From WTGA01 sp965231865 (GTDB lineage: Bacteria > Pseudomonadota > Gammaproteobacteria > Arenicellales > Poriferihabitantaceae), in NCBI GenBank assembly GCA_965231865.1, contig CBDDOJ010000002.1:1178001-1242000 (forward strand): a stretch of 64,000 bases of DNA. The letters are read 5' to 3'. Shown piece after piece: positions 1 through 10,494 of this stretch. Position 1 is the first letter of the stretch. Each line of letters starts with the position of its first letter. The notes under the pieces are model-generated. The model was not told the DNA's origin, did not search any database, and saw only the letters and a list, made by a program, of their open reading frames with translations. A program made the position numbers and the translations under genes.

Positions 1-2
1 TG

Positions 3-164
3 AAGGTGCCCAAGGCCATCCCCGATCCCCAGACCGTGATACTGACCCATTGCGGCGGGGGAGGGCGGGCATCCCTGGCCGCGTTGACCCTGCAGAAAAT
101 GGGCTACCGGAATGTCAGCGCCATTACGGCTCCTTACCGGGACATCAAGAAAATATTTGGATAG
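3..164 (+). CDS. Rhodanese-like domain protein, C-terminal end (partial)
   Basis: Open frame entering from the window edge and ending at TAG 162-164; 53 residues are visible. The segment HCGGGGRAS has the rhodanese active-site layout, a Cys followed four residues later by an Arg (CxxxxR), after a hydrophobic strand (VILTH) and before a helix (LAALTLQKMGY). Rhodanese domains carry sulfane sulfur as a Cys persulfide, or in beta-lactamase-fused forms serve sulfur transfer. The N-terminus and any fused domain lie outside the window, so the exact type is open. It converges on the fadJ gene. Confidence 0.6.
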   Translation, partial: KVPKAIPDPQTVILTHCGGGGRASLAALTLQKMGYRNVSAITAPYRDIKKIFG

Positions 165-207
165 CCCGGTCCGGTGGCTTCCCGGCATTCCACCCGCAGG
201 TGAACGG

Positions 208-2235
208 TTAATCCAGGTGCCCGAACCAGCCTTTTGAGGGCTTGAACCGTACTCCGTACTGGCTGTGCAACCCCTTCAGCCTGTCCAGCATGGCATCCAC
301 CCCCTTTTCATGGATATAATGGATCGGTCCGCCTGTAAACGGGGCGAATCCGGTCCCAAAGATCAGGGCCGCATCGAGTTGCGACGGGCTTTCAACAATC
401 CCCTGATGCAGGCATTCCATGCATTCATTGAGATACCTGAAAATCAACCGGTCCTCCATGTCACCGCTACCCTGCCCGGAATCGGTTTTTTCCTTCACCG
501 GTTTCCCCTTTTTCCAGGTATAAAATCCTTTTCCGGTTTTCCGGCCCAGTTCCCCGGCATCGACCTTTGATTTCAATATGGCGGGAAGGGAACCGCCAAA
601 GCCCGCTGTCAGGGTCTCTCCCACATGATGGCAAATATCCAGTCCCACGGTATCGGCCAGGGTAATGGGGCCCATGGGCATGCCAAAGCCGGTGGCGGCC
701 CGGTCGATGAGGGCCGGGGCGGCCCCCTCGCCAAGCAGTTCCATGGCTTCGAGAGCATAGGGCATCAGCACCCGGTTGACGAGAAAACCCGGACTGCTTC
801 GGACCTGGACCGGCAGACGGTTGATTTTCCTGGCGAAAACGGCGGCCCGGGCAGCCGACTTGGCATAGGTTTTTTCGCCTTTGACAATTTCAACCAGTTG
901 CATTTTTTCAACCGGGTTAAAGAAGTGCAGTCCCACCAGCCGCCCCGGTCTTTTGAGAGCGTTACCGATGATTTCGAGGGGGATGCTGGAAGTGTTGGTG
1001 GCCAGGACTGCATCCGGACGGGCGATCTTTTCCATCTCGGCAAACACTCCGATTTTCACTTTCGCATCCTCGAAGGCCGCTTCAATAATCACATCTGCGT
1101 ATCGGGCGCCGGTGCCGGCGACATCGACCTGGAACCGGTCCATGGCGCGTTCAACCCGCCTGGATTGCTTTAACCGGCGCTGGAAAAACCCGTGGGCCCG
1201 CTGGTACGCTGTAGCCAGGGCGGCCGGGTTTCGGTCATGCAGGGTCACCGTCAGGTCCTGCAGTGCACACCACGAAGCGATGTCCGTGCCCATCAGGCCG
1301 GCACCGATGATGTGAACACGCCTGAATTCTTTCTGGATGGGCGGCCGGCCGGTTTTCTTGAGCGCTTCCTGCAGGAAGAATACCCGGACCAGGTTCCGCG
1401 AGGGGGTCGTCATCACCAGATCCGTGACGGAAACCTGTTCGGCGGCCAGCATGGCTTCCCGGTTTCCTCCGGATTTTTCCCAGAGGTCAATCAAGGCATA
1501 CGGAGCGGGGTAATGGTCCTGCCTTGCCCTGGAGGCCACCTTTTTCCGGAGTATCCGCGCCATCAGGCTGCGCGCAGGCTGGACGGAAAACACGGCATTC
1601 ATTCTGGGGGCCCGGGTCCGGGGCAATTTCCGGTCGATGAGGTGCCCTGCCGCCCGGTCCAGCTGTCGGGATGGAACACACAGATCAATGATCCCCGCCT
1701 TTTTGGCCGCAAAGGAAACCAGGGTTCTGCCGCTCAGCATCAGGTCCATTCCAGTGATGACGCCGACGGTTTCGATGAGCCGGACAGTGCCGCCAAATCC
1801 CGGGTGGATGCCGACCCTGACTTCCGGCAACCCGAGACGAATGGAGGGCGCATCACAACAGACCCGGTAGTCACAGGCCAGCGCCAGTTCCAGCCCGCCT
1901 CCCAGGCAATGCCCATGGATGAGTGCCACGGTGGGCATCGGCATGGACTCAATCCGGTTCATGGCCCGGTGTGCCAGTCCGACGATGTCCAGGGCCTGTT
2001 CGCGGCGGGTGATTTTTTCGAATTCCCCCATGTCCGCCCCGGAGATAAAACTGTCCGGTTTGCCTGACCGGATGACCAGACCCGCGGGGGGGGCTTTTTC
2101 AATTTCATCCAGGACGAGGGCCAGTTCGGAGATCACCTCGAAGGACAGGACATTCTGTTTTTTCCCGGCCACGTCAATGGACAACGTGCACAGGGAGTTG
2201 TGATGCCGGATTTTCCAGTGCCTGAATCGGGCCAT
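208..2235 (-). CDS. fadJ: Fatty acid oxidation complex alpha subunit (enoyl-CoA hydratase / 3-hydroxyacyl-CoA dehydrogenase)
   Basis: 675 aa bifunctional beta-oxidation enzyme. The N-terminal crotonase domain (about 1-190) shows SGADMGEF, GGGLELALACDYR and GLPEVRVGIHPGFGGT, the last two containing the usual catalytic Glu positions. A Rossmann NAD site (HIIGAGLMGTDIA, about residue 309) opens the dehydrogenase half, followed by HFFNPVEKMQLVEIV and a C-terminal 3HCDH domain. It hydrates enoyl-CoA and oxidises the 3-hydroxyacyl-CoA for the thiolase encoded one base upstream. Somewhat shorter than E. coli FadJ (714). The fadI-fadJ order favours FadJ over FadB, but the distinction by eye is not firm. 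Confidence 0.9.
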   Translation of the reverse strand: MARFRHWKIRHHNSLCTLSIDVAGKKQNVLSFEVISELALVLDEIEKAPPAGLVIRSGKPDSFISGADMGEFEKITRREQALDIVGLAHRAMNRIESMPMPTVALIHGHCLGGGLELALACDYRVCCDAPSIRLGLPEVRVGIHPGFGGTVRLIETVGVITGMDLMLSGRTLVSFAAKKAGIIDLCVPSRQLDRAAGHLIDRKLPRTRAPRMNAVFSVQPARSLMARILRKKVASRARQDHYPAPYALIDLWEKSGGNREAMLAAEQVSVTDLVMTTPSRNLVRVFFLQEALKKTGRPPIQKEFRRVHIIGAGLMGTDIASWCALQDLTVTLHDRNPAALATAYQRAHGFFQRRLKQSRRVERAMDRFQVDVAGTGARYADVIIEAAFEDAKVKIGVFAEMEKIARPDAVLATNTSSIPLEIIGNALKRPGRLVGLHFFNPVEKMQLVEIVKGEKTYAKSAARAAVFARKINRLPVQVRSSPGFLVNRVLMPYALEAMELLGEGAAPALIDRAATGFGMPMGPITLADTVGLDICHHVGETLTAGFGGSLPAILKSKVDAGELGRKTGKGFYTWKKGKPVKEKTDSGQGSGDMEDRLIFRYLNECMECLHQGIVESPSQLDAALIFGTGFAPFTGGPIHYIHEKGVDAMLDRLKGLHSQYGVRFKPSKGWFGHLD

Positions 2236-2236
2236 G

Positions 2237-3532
2237 TCAGTGGGACAGTCTCTGGATTAACAGGGCGCCGCCCTGGCCCCCACCGATGCACAGGGTGGCC
2301 ATTGCCCGGTCCCATTGGTGGTGTTCCAGCACCCGCAGGGCATGGAGTACGATCCGGGCGCCGCTTGCACCCACCGGATGGCCGATGCTGATGCCGCCTC
2401 CATTGAGATTGAGCCGGGCCGGGTCCAGTTCACCCAGCGCGTCTTCCAGGCCGAGATCATTCCTGCAATACTCGCGGGAGCGCCATGCCGCAAGACACCC
2501 CAGCACCTGGCCGGCAAATGCCTCGTTGATCTCCCAGTAGTCCACATCGCCGAGACCGAGAGAGGCCCGCTGTAAAATGGGTGTGCTGGCATGTACGGGG
2601 CCCAGACCCATCTGTGTAGGGTCTACTCCCGCCCACTGGCTGTCGGCAATCAGGCCGCGACCCTGCAGTCCGAATTTTTCCATGGCCGGTTCGCTGGCAA
2701 GCAGCAGCCATGCACAGCCATCAGTAATCTGTGCACTGTTGCCCGCCGTCACGAGCCCGGTGGGCCGGTCAAATACCGGGGACAGTTTGGCCAGTTTTTC
2801 GGTACAGGAGTCCCGCCGCAACCCGGTGTCTTCGGAATACCCGTTACCCCGGGTATCAAAAATCGTTTCCACTTCTCCATGGAAAATACCGCTGTCAATG
2901 GCAGCGGCCAGCCGTTTATGGCTCTGTACCGAAAACCGGTCCATGGACTCCCGGTCCAGACCGAATCGGTGGGCAATCTTTTCTGTTGTCTGCCCCATGG
3001 AAAACCCGCAGACCGGGTCGGTGAGTCCCTGGAGCAGGCCAATGACCGGTTTGAAATGCGAGGGCTTCAGCATTTTCAGTGATCGGACCTTGCCGGCAAT
3101 GGATTTTGAGCGGGTCCAGCTTCCAAGCCAGGTGACAAATTCGGTGGAGAACAGCACCGGTGCGTGACTCATGGACTCCGTACCGCCGGCCAGGACCAGG
3201 TCAGATCGCCCCAGGGCAATATTGGTTGCCGCGCTGTCCAGTGCCTGCAGACCGCTCGCACAGTTTCTGGCCACCGTCCATGCGGGAGTGGATTCACCGC
3301 ATCCCATGCGCAATGATGCGACCCGCCCGATGTTTGCTTCCTCCGCGGTGGGTGCCACACAGCCCAGAATCACTTCGTCCAGGTCGGTGGCGGCAAACGG
3401 CTGCCGGTTCAACAGCGGGAGTCCCGCCGCCACAGCCAGGTCGACAGCGCGGAAAGGCCCGGGTTTTCCCGTTGCCTTGAGAAACGGAGTGCGGGCTCCA
3501 TCAATGATATATACCGGCCGGCCTGTGTGCAT
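2237..3532 (-). CDS. fadI: Acetyl-CoA acyltransferase (3-ketoacyl-CoA thiolase, beta subunit)
   Basis: 431 aa thiolase, close to E. coli FadI (436). The nucleophilic Cys91 is in ARNCASG, the histidine motif is GHPVGASG and the second catalytic Cys is in CIGGGQGG near the C-terminus. It cleaves 3-ketoacyl-CoA to acetyl-CoA and a shortened acyl-CoA. First gene of a two-gene minus-strand operon: its stop is one base from the fadJ start, so translation is probably coupled. The internal loop around 130-190 has the longer form of trifunctional-complex thiolases. Subfamily FadI rather than FadA is inferred from the order. Confidence 0.88.
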   Translation of the reverse strand: MHTGRPVYIIDGARTPFLKATGKPGPFRAVDLAVAAGLPLLNRQPFAATDLDEVILGCVAPTAEEANIGRVASLRMGCGESTPAWTVARNCASGLQALDSAATNIALGRSDLVLAGGTESMSHAPVLFSTEFVTWLGSWTRSKSIAGKVRSLKMLKPSHFKPVIGLLQGLTDPVCGFSMGQTTEKIAHRFGLDRESMDRFSVQSHKRLAAAIDSGIFHGEVETIFDTRGNGYSEDTGLRRDSCTEKLAKLSPVFDRPTGLVTAGNSAQITDGCAWLLLASEPAMEKFGLQGRGLIADSQWAGVDPTQMGLGPVHASTPILQRASLGLGDVDYWEINEAFAGQVLGCLAAWRSREYCRNDLGLEDALGELDPARLNLNGGGISIGHPVGASGARIVLHALRVLEHHQWDRAMATLCIGGGQGGALLIQRLSH

Positions 3533-3853
3533 TGTTCCCGTTGCTGAGTATCACTTCACGCCACGCATGGACGTTATCCGTGGATGATACCACTGAAGGC
3601 TGCCGGGAAGGGGATGACCCCTTGTCTCGAGGCCCGAAAGACGGGCCATGATGTCCGGGGCAGGTAATTCGGGACCATGGGCCCCTGCCGGAGTCCTGTA
3701 ATGGCAATCGGGCGGTTCGGGATCCCTGCGCAACAATGCATTGGCGTATACTGTGAAGCAGGAACCGGAGCCAGCCAGGGGAGGGCTGTATTCCGGGCAA
3801 TCCGAAACCGGCTTCCGCAAGACGGGAGCGAAGACCCCGTTCGAGGACCTGCA
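3533..3853 (+). other. Divergent intergenic region fadI/trmB, 321 bp
   Basis: No coding signal I trust: open frames here are extensions of trmB or shadows. It should hold the promoters of fadI (minus) and trmB (plus). A TATACT at 3747-3752 could be a -10 box for trmB but has no convincing -35. Confidence 0.4.
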
Positions 3854-4552
3854 ATGAGCCAGCCAGACAGGATGCACCGACCCATCCGCAGTTTCAGTAT
3901 CCGGGGCGGAAGGATCACTCCTGCCCAGCAAAGAGCCCTGGATACCCTGATGCCGGTCTACGGGCTGGAGTTGCCGGAGCATGGCCGCAGAACCGTTGAC
4001 TTCGGGGAGATTTTTGGTCGGCCAGCCCCCGTGATTCTGGAAATCGGGTTTGGTAACGGCGATGCCCTGCTGGAAATGGCCCGGTCTGACCCGCAGTGCA
4101 ACTTCATCGGCATCGAGGTGCATCGCCCCGGTGTCGGACATTTGCTGCTCAACCTGGAACAAGAGGGGATTGCCAATGTCAGGGTCTTCTGTGCGGATGC
4201 CATTGGTGTTCTGGAAGCCGGGATAGGCGATGGGACGCTGGACAGGGTCTGCCTGTACTTCCCCGACCCCTGGCCAAAGAAAAAACATCACAAGCGGCGC
4301 ATTCTGCAGCCCGGTTTTATCGGGCAGGTTGCAAAAAAACTCAAGTCCGGCGGCATCTTCCATTTTGCCACGGACTGGCAGGACTATGCGGACGAGGCCT
4401 TGGATAGACTGGAACATTCCCGGTACTTCGAGAACAGGGCCGGCAAGGGCAATTTTTCAGTGCGGCCCCGGGACCGGCCCCTGACAAAATTCGAACAGCG
4501 CGGCCGGAGACTGAACCACGGGGTATGGGACCTGATCATGTCCCGTACATAG
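3854..4552 (+). CDS. trmB: tRNA (guanine-N7-)-methyltransferase
   Basis: 232 aa SAM-dependent enzyme that methylates G46 in the variable loop of tRNAs. The SAM-binding motif is ILEIGFGNGDALLEMA, and YFPDPWPKKKHHKRR is the TrmB signature. The end carries TKFEQRG, a family-specific substrate motif. The frame is open much further upstream (to 3677), but ATG 3854 is preceded by GAGGA and gives the usual length. Ends 17 bp before the convergent DUF255 gene. Confidence 0.93.
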   Translation: MSQPDRMHRPIRSFSIRGGRITPAQQRALDTLMPVYGLELPEHGRRTVDFGEIFGRPAPVILEIGFGNGDALLEMARSDPQCNFIGIEVHRPGVGHLLLNLEQEGIANVRVFCADAIGVLEAGIGDGTLDRVCLYFPDPWPKKKHHKRRILQPGFIGQVAKKLKSGGIFHFATDWQDYADEALDRLEHSRYFENRAGKGNFSVRPRDRPLTKFEQRGRRLNHGVWDLIMSRT

Positions 4553-4569
4553 CGGGAACCCCCGCGGGA

Positions 4570-6612
<2,043 letters not shown>

Positions 6613-6708
6613 TTTTGATTGAACGGGATTGTCAGGACCGGGAATCCGCTACAATACGGGGTTTGGAGCGGACAGACGTGTTGCACTGATTTTCACGGGC
6701 ACAATATC

Positions 6709-7488
6709 TTGATTGTACATCCTAATTTTGATCCGGTGGCCATTTCTATTGGCCCCCTGTCTGTTCACTGGTACGGCCTGATGTATCTGCTCGGTTTTGG
6801 CGCCGGACTGGTTCTGGGCCGGTACCGGGCCGGAAAAACCGGCCTGGACTGGAAGAAGGATGAAATCTTCGATCTGGTGTTCTACATGGCCATGGGCGCC
6901 GTCCTGGGCGGGCGGCTGGGATATGTCCTGTTTTACAACCCGGGTTTCTATCTGGCCCACCCGCTGGATGCCATCGCCATCTGGGATGGCGGGATGTCAT
7001 TCCATGGCGGGTTGATCGGGGTCCTGGGAGCCATCCCCCTGTATGCGAAAAAGACCCATCGACGCTTTTTCGATGTCGCGGATTTCCTCGCACCTCTCGT
7101 ACCCGCCGGCCTGTTCTTTGGGCGGCTGGGCAATTTTATCAACCAGGAGCTGTGGGGCCGGCCCACGGACCTGCCGTGGGGGGTGCTTTTTTCCACTGCC
7201 CCGGATTTTCCCCGGCATCCTTCGCAGCTCTACGAGGCGGGCCTCGAAGGACTGGTCCTGTTTGTCCTGGTATGGTGGTATGCGTCCCGGCCCCGGCCAG
7301 CCGGGAAAATTTCCGGCTTGTTTCTGCTCGGATATGGCCTGGCCCGGTTTTTCGTTGAGTTTTTCCGGGAACCCGACGGACATCTCGGCCCGGTGTTGCT
7401 GGACTGGATCACCATGGGGCAACTGCTGAGCCTCCCGATGATCCTTGCCGGGTGGTACCTGCTCACCATTCGAAGGGTGAAACCGTAG
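6709..7488 (+). CDS. lgt: Prolipoprotein diacylglyceryl transferase
   Basis: 259 aa inner-membrane enzyme that transfers diacylglycerol from phosphatidylglycerol to the lipobox Cys of prolipoproteins. Visible: FDPVAISIGPLSVHWYGLMY at the start, the HGG motif with essential His (SFHGGLIG) and the Lgt signature GRLGNFINQELWGRP. About seven hydrophobic segments. The frame is open from 6619, but homologues start a few residues before the HPNFDP motif; TTG 6709 is the best fit, although its Shine-Dalgarno sequence is weak. An upstream ATG/GTG within 6619-6708 cannot be excluded. thyA, the common downstream neighbour, is absent. Confidence 0.92.
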   Translation: MIVHPNFDPVAISIGPLSVHWYGLMYLLGFGAGLVLGRYRAGKTGLDWKKDEIFDLVFYMAMGAVLGGRLGYVLFYNPGFYLAHPLDAIAIWDGGMSFHGGLIGVLGAIPLYAKKTHRRFFDVADFLAPLVPAGLFFGRLGNFINQELWGRPTDLPWGVLFSTAPDFPRHPSQLYEAGLEGLVLFVLVWWYASRPRPAGKISGLFLLGYGLARFFVEFFREPDGHLGPVLLDWITMGQLLSLPMILAGWYLLTIRRVKP

Positions 7489-7726
7489 GGGACCCCGGTC
7501 CATCCGGATTCGTCTTTCCCGAATCACGGTTCCGGGGGGAGCGGCCCGGACCGGGACAGGCCGCGCAGACCGCATCCTCATAAAAATAATTAATCATTGC
7601 GCATAAATAAAATTTATCGCCCGGTTGGTAAATTTAATTGGTCTTTCACCCGGAAAACCGATAGATTAAAACTCGGCAGACCACCGCACCGGGATGCCGT
7701 CGCCGTCAACCAACAGGAGAAAACCC

Positions 7727-8191
7727 ATGCCGACATATGTTCGAACCGATAAATGTGATGGATGCAAAGGCCAGGACAAGACCGCCTGTATGTATATCTG
7801 TCCCCATGACCTGATGAAACTGGACAAGGATGGTTCCGAAACGGGCCATGCCATGAAGGCCTGGAACCAGGAACCCGAACAGTGCTGGGAATGTTATTCC
7901 TGTGTCAAGATCTGCCCGCAGCAGGCCATTGAATGCCGGCACTATGCGGATGTGGTCCCCCTGGGGGCACAGGTTCAGCCGTTGCGGGGCACGGATTCCA
8001 TTATGTGGACGATCAAGTTCAGGAATGGCAAGATGAAGCGTTTCAAGTTTCCAATTCGCACGACACCGGAAGGGTCCGCAGACCCGTATGGTGGCAAGCC
8101 GGATGCGGTCACGTCGGACCTGACGAACCATTCCAGGCTGTTTACCGACGATACCCACAGTTGCGATATGAGCCAGTTCATGGTCAGCTGA
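7727..8191 (+). CDS. aprB: Adenylylsulfate reductase beta subunit
   Basis: 154 aa iron-sulfur subunit of dissimilatory APS reductase. Two [4Fe-4S] sites are visible: C10, C13, C21, C25 and C53, C56, C59, C63, in a ferredoxin fold, followed by the C-terminal tail that wraps around AprA. ATG 7727 follows CAGGAGA at the right distance; the frame extends 11 codons upstream without a better start. First gene of aprBA. In sulfur oxidisers the enzyme runs from sulfite plus AMP to APS, passing electrons onward. No qmo or aprM gene is adjacent, so the electron acceptor is not shown here. Confidence 0.95.
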   Translation: MPTYVRTDKCDGCKGQDKTACMYICPHDLMKLDKDGSETGHAMKAWNQEPEQCWECYSCVKICPQQAIECRHYADVVPLGAQVQPLRGTDSIMWTIKFRNGKMKRFKFPIRTTPEGSADPYGGKPDAVTSDLTNHSRLFTDDTHSCDMSQFMVS

Positions 8192-8229
8192 GCGCTGGTC
8201 CGCCCGAATAATTTAACACGATTAGTGCT

Positions 8230-10188
8230 ATGTCTGAGTATACGTTTGGAAATCCGGAAGTCGTCGAAGAGGAATGCGACATCCTGCTGATTGGCGGCGG
8301 GATGGCTGCCTGTGGAGCCGCTTTCGAAATCATGAAATGGGCCGAAGGAACGGGGCTGAATATCAAGCTGGTTGACAAGGCGGCCATGGACCGGTCCGGG
8401 GCAGTGGCCCAGGGCCTGTCAGCGATCAATACCTACATGGGTGAAAATGACCCGGCGGAATACGTGCGGTATGTGCGCGGGGATTTGATGGGGATCACCC
8501 GGGAAGACCTGGTCTATGATGTGGGTCGCCATGTTGATGACGCGGTGCACAATTTTGAGGACTGGGGATTGCCGATCTGGAAGCAGAAAGGGGATGAAGG
8601 GAAAAAGCTGCGGGAGGGCGGGAAACCGGTCCGGTCCGGTCGCTGGCAGATCATGATCAATGGCGAATCCTACAAATGGATCGTCGCCGAGGCCGCGAAA
8701 AAGGCATTGGGAGTGGAGAATATTCGTGAACGGATCTTTATTGTTCGTCTGTTTACCGACAAGAACGACCCCAGCCGGGTATCCGGTTGCGCCGGTTTCT
8801 CCGTACGGGAAAACAAGATCTATATCTATCGGTTCAAGACCTGCTTGCTGGTCGCCGGCGGTGCCGTCAATGTATTCCGGCCGAGGTCGGTTGGAGAAGG
8901 GACGGGACGGGCCTGGTATCCCGTCTGGAACGCGGGCTCAACCTATGCCATGGCAGCCGAATGCGGGGCGGAAATGACCCTCATGGAAAACCGGTTTGTG
9001 CCGGCGAGATTCAAGGATGGCTACGGCCCGGTGGGGGCCTGGTTCCTGTTGTTCAAGGCCAAGGCCATGAATGCATTCGGCGAAGATTACCAGGAGAAAA
9101 ACTATGAACTCCTGAAAGACAATGGCTACGACAAATATGCCATGGGCTTTGCCATGGGCACCTGCCTGCGAAATCACCTGATGATGATTGAAATGAGGGA
9201 GGGCCGGGGCCCCATTTTCATGGATACCCCGACTGCGATGGCAAAGCTGGCGGAAACCATGACGCCCCGGGAAATCAAGCATCTTGAAGCCGAGGCCTGG
9301 GAAGATTTTCTGGACATGACCATTGGTCAGTGCGGGGTCTGGGCGGGTGAAAACATTGAACCGGACAAGGAAATGTCCGAACTGATGCCGACGGAACCCT
9401 ACCTGCTGGGGTCCCATGCCGGCTGCGCCGGGCTCTGGTGTTCCGGTCCGGAAGACCTGCCCGGTACCCCGGATCATTATCATTGGGGATACAACCGGAT
9501 GACCACGGTCAATGGACTGTTTACGGGGGGGGATGGAGTCGGGGCTTCCGGTCATAAATTTTCATCCGGTTCCTTTACCGAAGGGCGGATTGCCGCCAAG
9601 AGCATGGTTCAGTACTGCCAGGACCATCCGGACATCCGGCCGGAACTGCCCATGTCCACGGACGAGATCGTCGAGGAAATCTACCGACCGGTCCGTACTT
9701 TCCTGGAACACAAGGACTACACGACGGCGATTGATATCAATCCCCACTATATTACGCCGAAAATGCTGCAGTTCCGGTTGCAGAAGATCATGGATGAATA
9801 TGTCGCAGGCGTAGCCACCTGGTACCAGACGAATCAGCAAATGCTGGAATTGGCTGAGAAAAAAATGGTGATGCTCAAGGAGGATTCCCTGAAAATGCGC
9901 GCAAAGGACCTGCATGAGCTGTTGCGGGCCTGGGAGAATTATCATCGCATCATCGCCGCCGAAGCGCACATGCAACACATCAAGTTTCGCCAGGAGACCC
10001 GCTATCCCGGGTACTATTACCGGGCAGACTTCCGGGACATTAACGACGAGGAATGGAAGTGTTTTGTCAATTCCCGCTATGACCGGAATACCGGCGAGTG
10101 GGAGTTGAAGAAAGTGAAATGGCAGCCCCTGATTGCGGTGGGAGAAAAGGAACCGGAAGGCATGAGCCACATGGGGCCGGACCTGTAG
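8230..10188 (+). CDS. aprA: Adenylylsulfate reductase alpha subunit (flavoprotein)
   Basis: 652 aa FAD subunit carrying the active site for APS/sulfite. The FAD Rossmann motif is ILLIGGGMAACGAA; DRSGAVAQGLSAINTYMG and TGGDGVGASGHKFSSGSF are conserved AprA segments. It belongs to the fumarate reductase/succinate dehydrogenase flavoprotein superfamily. It follows aprB by 38 bp and is closed by a strong hairpin terminator, so aprBA is a discrete transcription unit. With Sat (21763-22944) it gives the indirect sulfite oxidation route: sulfite to APS, then APS plus pyrophosphate to ATP and sulfate. Confidence 0.96.
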   Translation: MSEYTFGNPEVVEEECDILLIGGGMAACGAAFEIMKWAEGTGLNIKLVDKAAMDRSGAVAQGLSAINTYMGENDPAEYVRYVRGDLMGITREDLVYDVGRHVDDAVHNFEDWGLPIWKQKGDEGKKLREGGKPVRSGRWQIMINGESYKWIVAEAAKKALGVENIRERIFIVRLFTDKNDPSRVSGCAGFSVRENKIYIYRFKTCLLVAGGAVNVFRPRSVGEGTGRAWYPVWNAGSTYAMAAECGAEMTLMENRFVPARFKDGYGPVGAWFLLFKAKAMNAFGEDYQEKNYELLKDNGYDKYAMGFAMGTCLRNHLMMIEMREGRGPIFMDTPTAMAKLAETMTPREIKHLEAEAWEDFLDMTIGQCGVWAGENIEPDKEMSELMPTEPYLLGSHAGCAGLWCSGPEDLPGTPDHYHWGYNRMTTVNGLFTGGDGVGASGHKFSSGSFTEGRIAAKSMVQYCQDHPDIRPELPMSTDEIVEEIYRPVRTFLEHKDYTTAIDINPHYITPKMLQFRLQKIMDEYVAGVATWYQTNQQMLELAEKKMVMLKEDSLKMRAKDLHELLRAWENYHRIIAAEAHMQHIKFRQETRYPGYYYRADFRDINDEEWKCFVNSRYDRNTGEWELKKVKWQPLIAVGEKEPEGMSHMGPDL

Positions 10189-10206
10189 TTCGCATTGAAT
10201 CGGTTA

Positions 10207-10243
10207 CACCAAAAAAGCCAGGCCTGTCCTGGCTTTTTTGGTG
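10207..10243 (+). terminator. Terminator of aprBA
   Basis: Perfect 16-bp inverted repeat (CACCAAAAAAGCCAGG / CCTGGCTTTTTTGGTG) around a 5-base loop, with T6 inside the right arm. Lies 19 bp after the aprA stop. Being symmetric it could also stop minus-strand transcription. Confidence 0.85.
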
Positions 10244-10494
10244 TTATGGCGGCGGAAACGCGGTTTGGAATGGATCGCCCAAGCCTGGTTCCCCGGGGTG
10301 TACTCCCGAAGGGCGGGGGGCTTCAATCCGTTGTATTTCAGGTTTTCAACTTACCCCGGGTGCCCCACTTTTTTCTCCACCCGTTGTCCAGGAGGGTATA
10401 ATCAGAGTTCCGAGAGCATGAAATGCTCATCTTCGAACCAACAATTGTGATCCTTGGGCGGTGGCGCCTTGCCGGACCAATATCGTTATTCTGA
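10244..10494 (+). promoter_or_regulatory. Upstream region of smc, probable promoter
   Basis: Noncoding 251 bp between the aprBA terminator and smc. A perfect TATAAT sits at 10397-10402 but no good -35 lies at the right spacing, so this is only a candidate. No gene seen here. Confidence 0.35.

Noticed and set aside
1192..2067. A 291-codon plus-strand frame inside fadJ
   Set aside because: Antisense shadow; low-complexity, Gly/Arg/His-rich translation, and fadJ is certain on the other strand.
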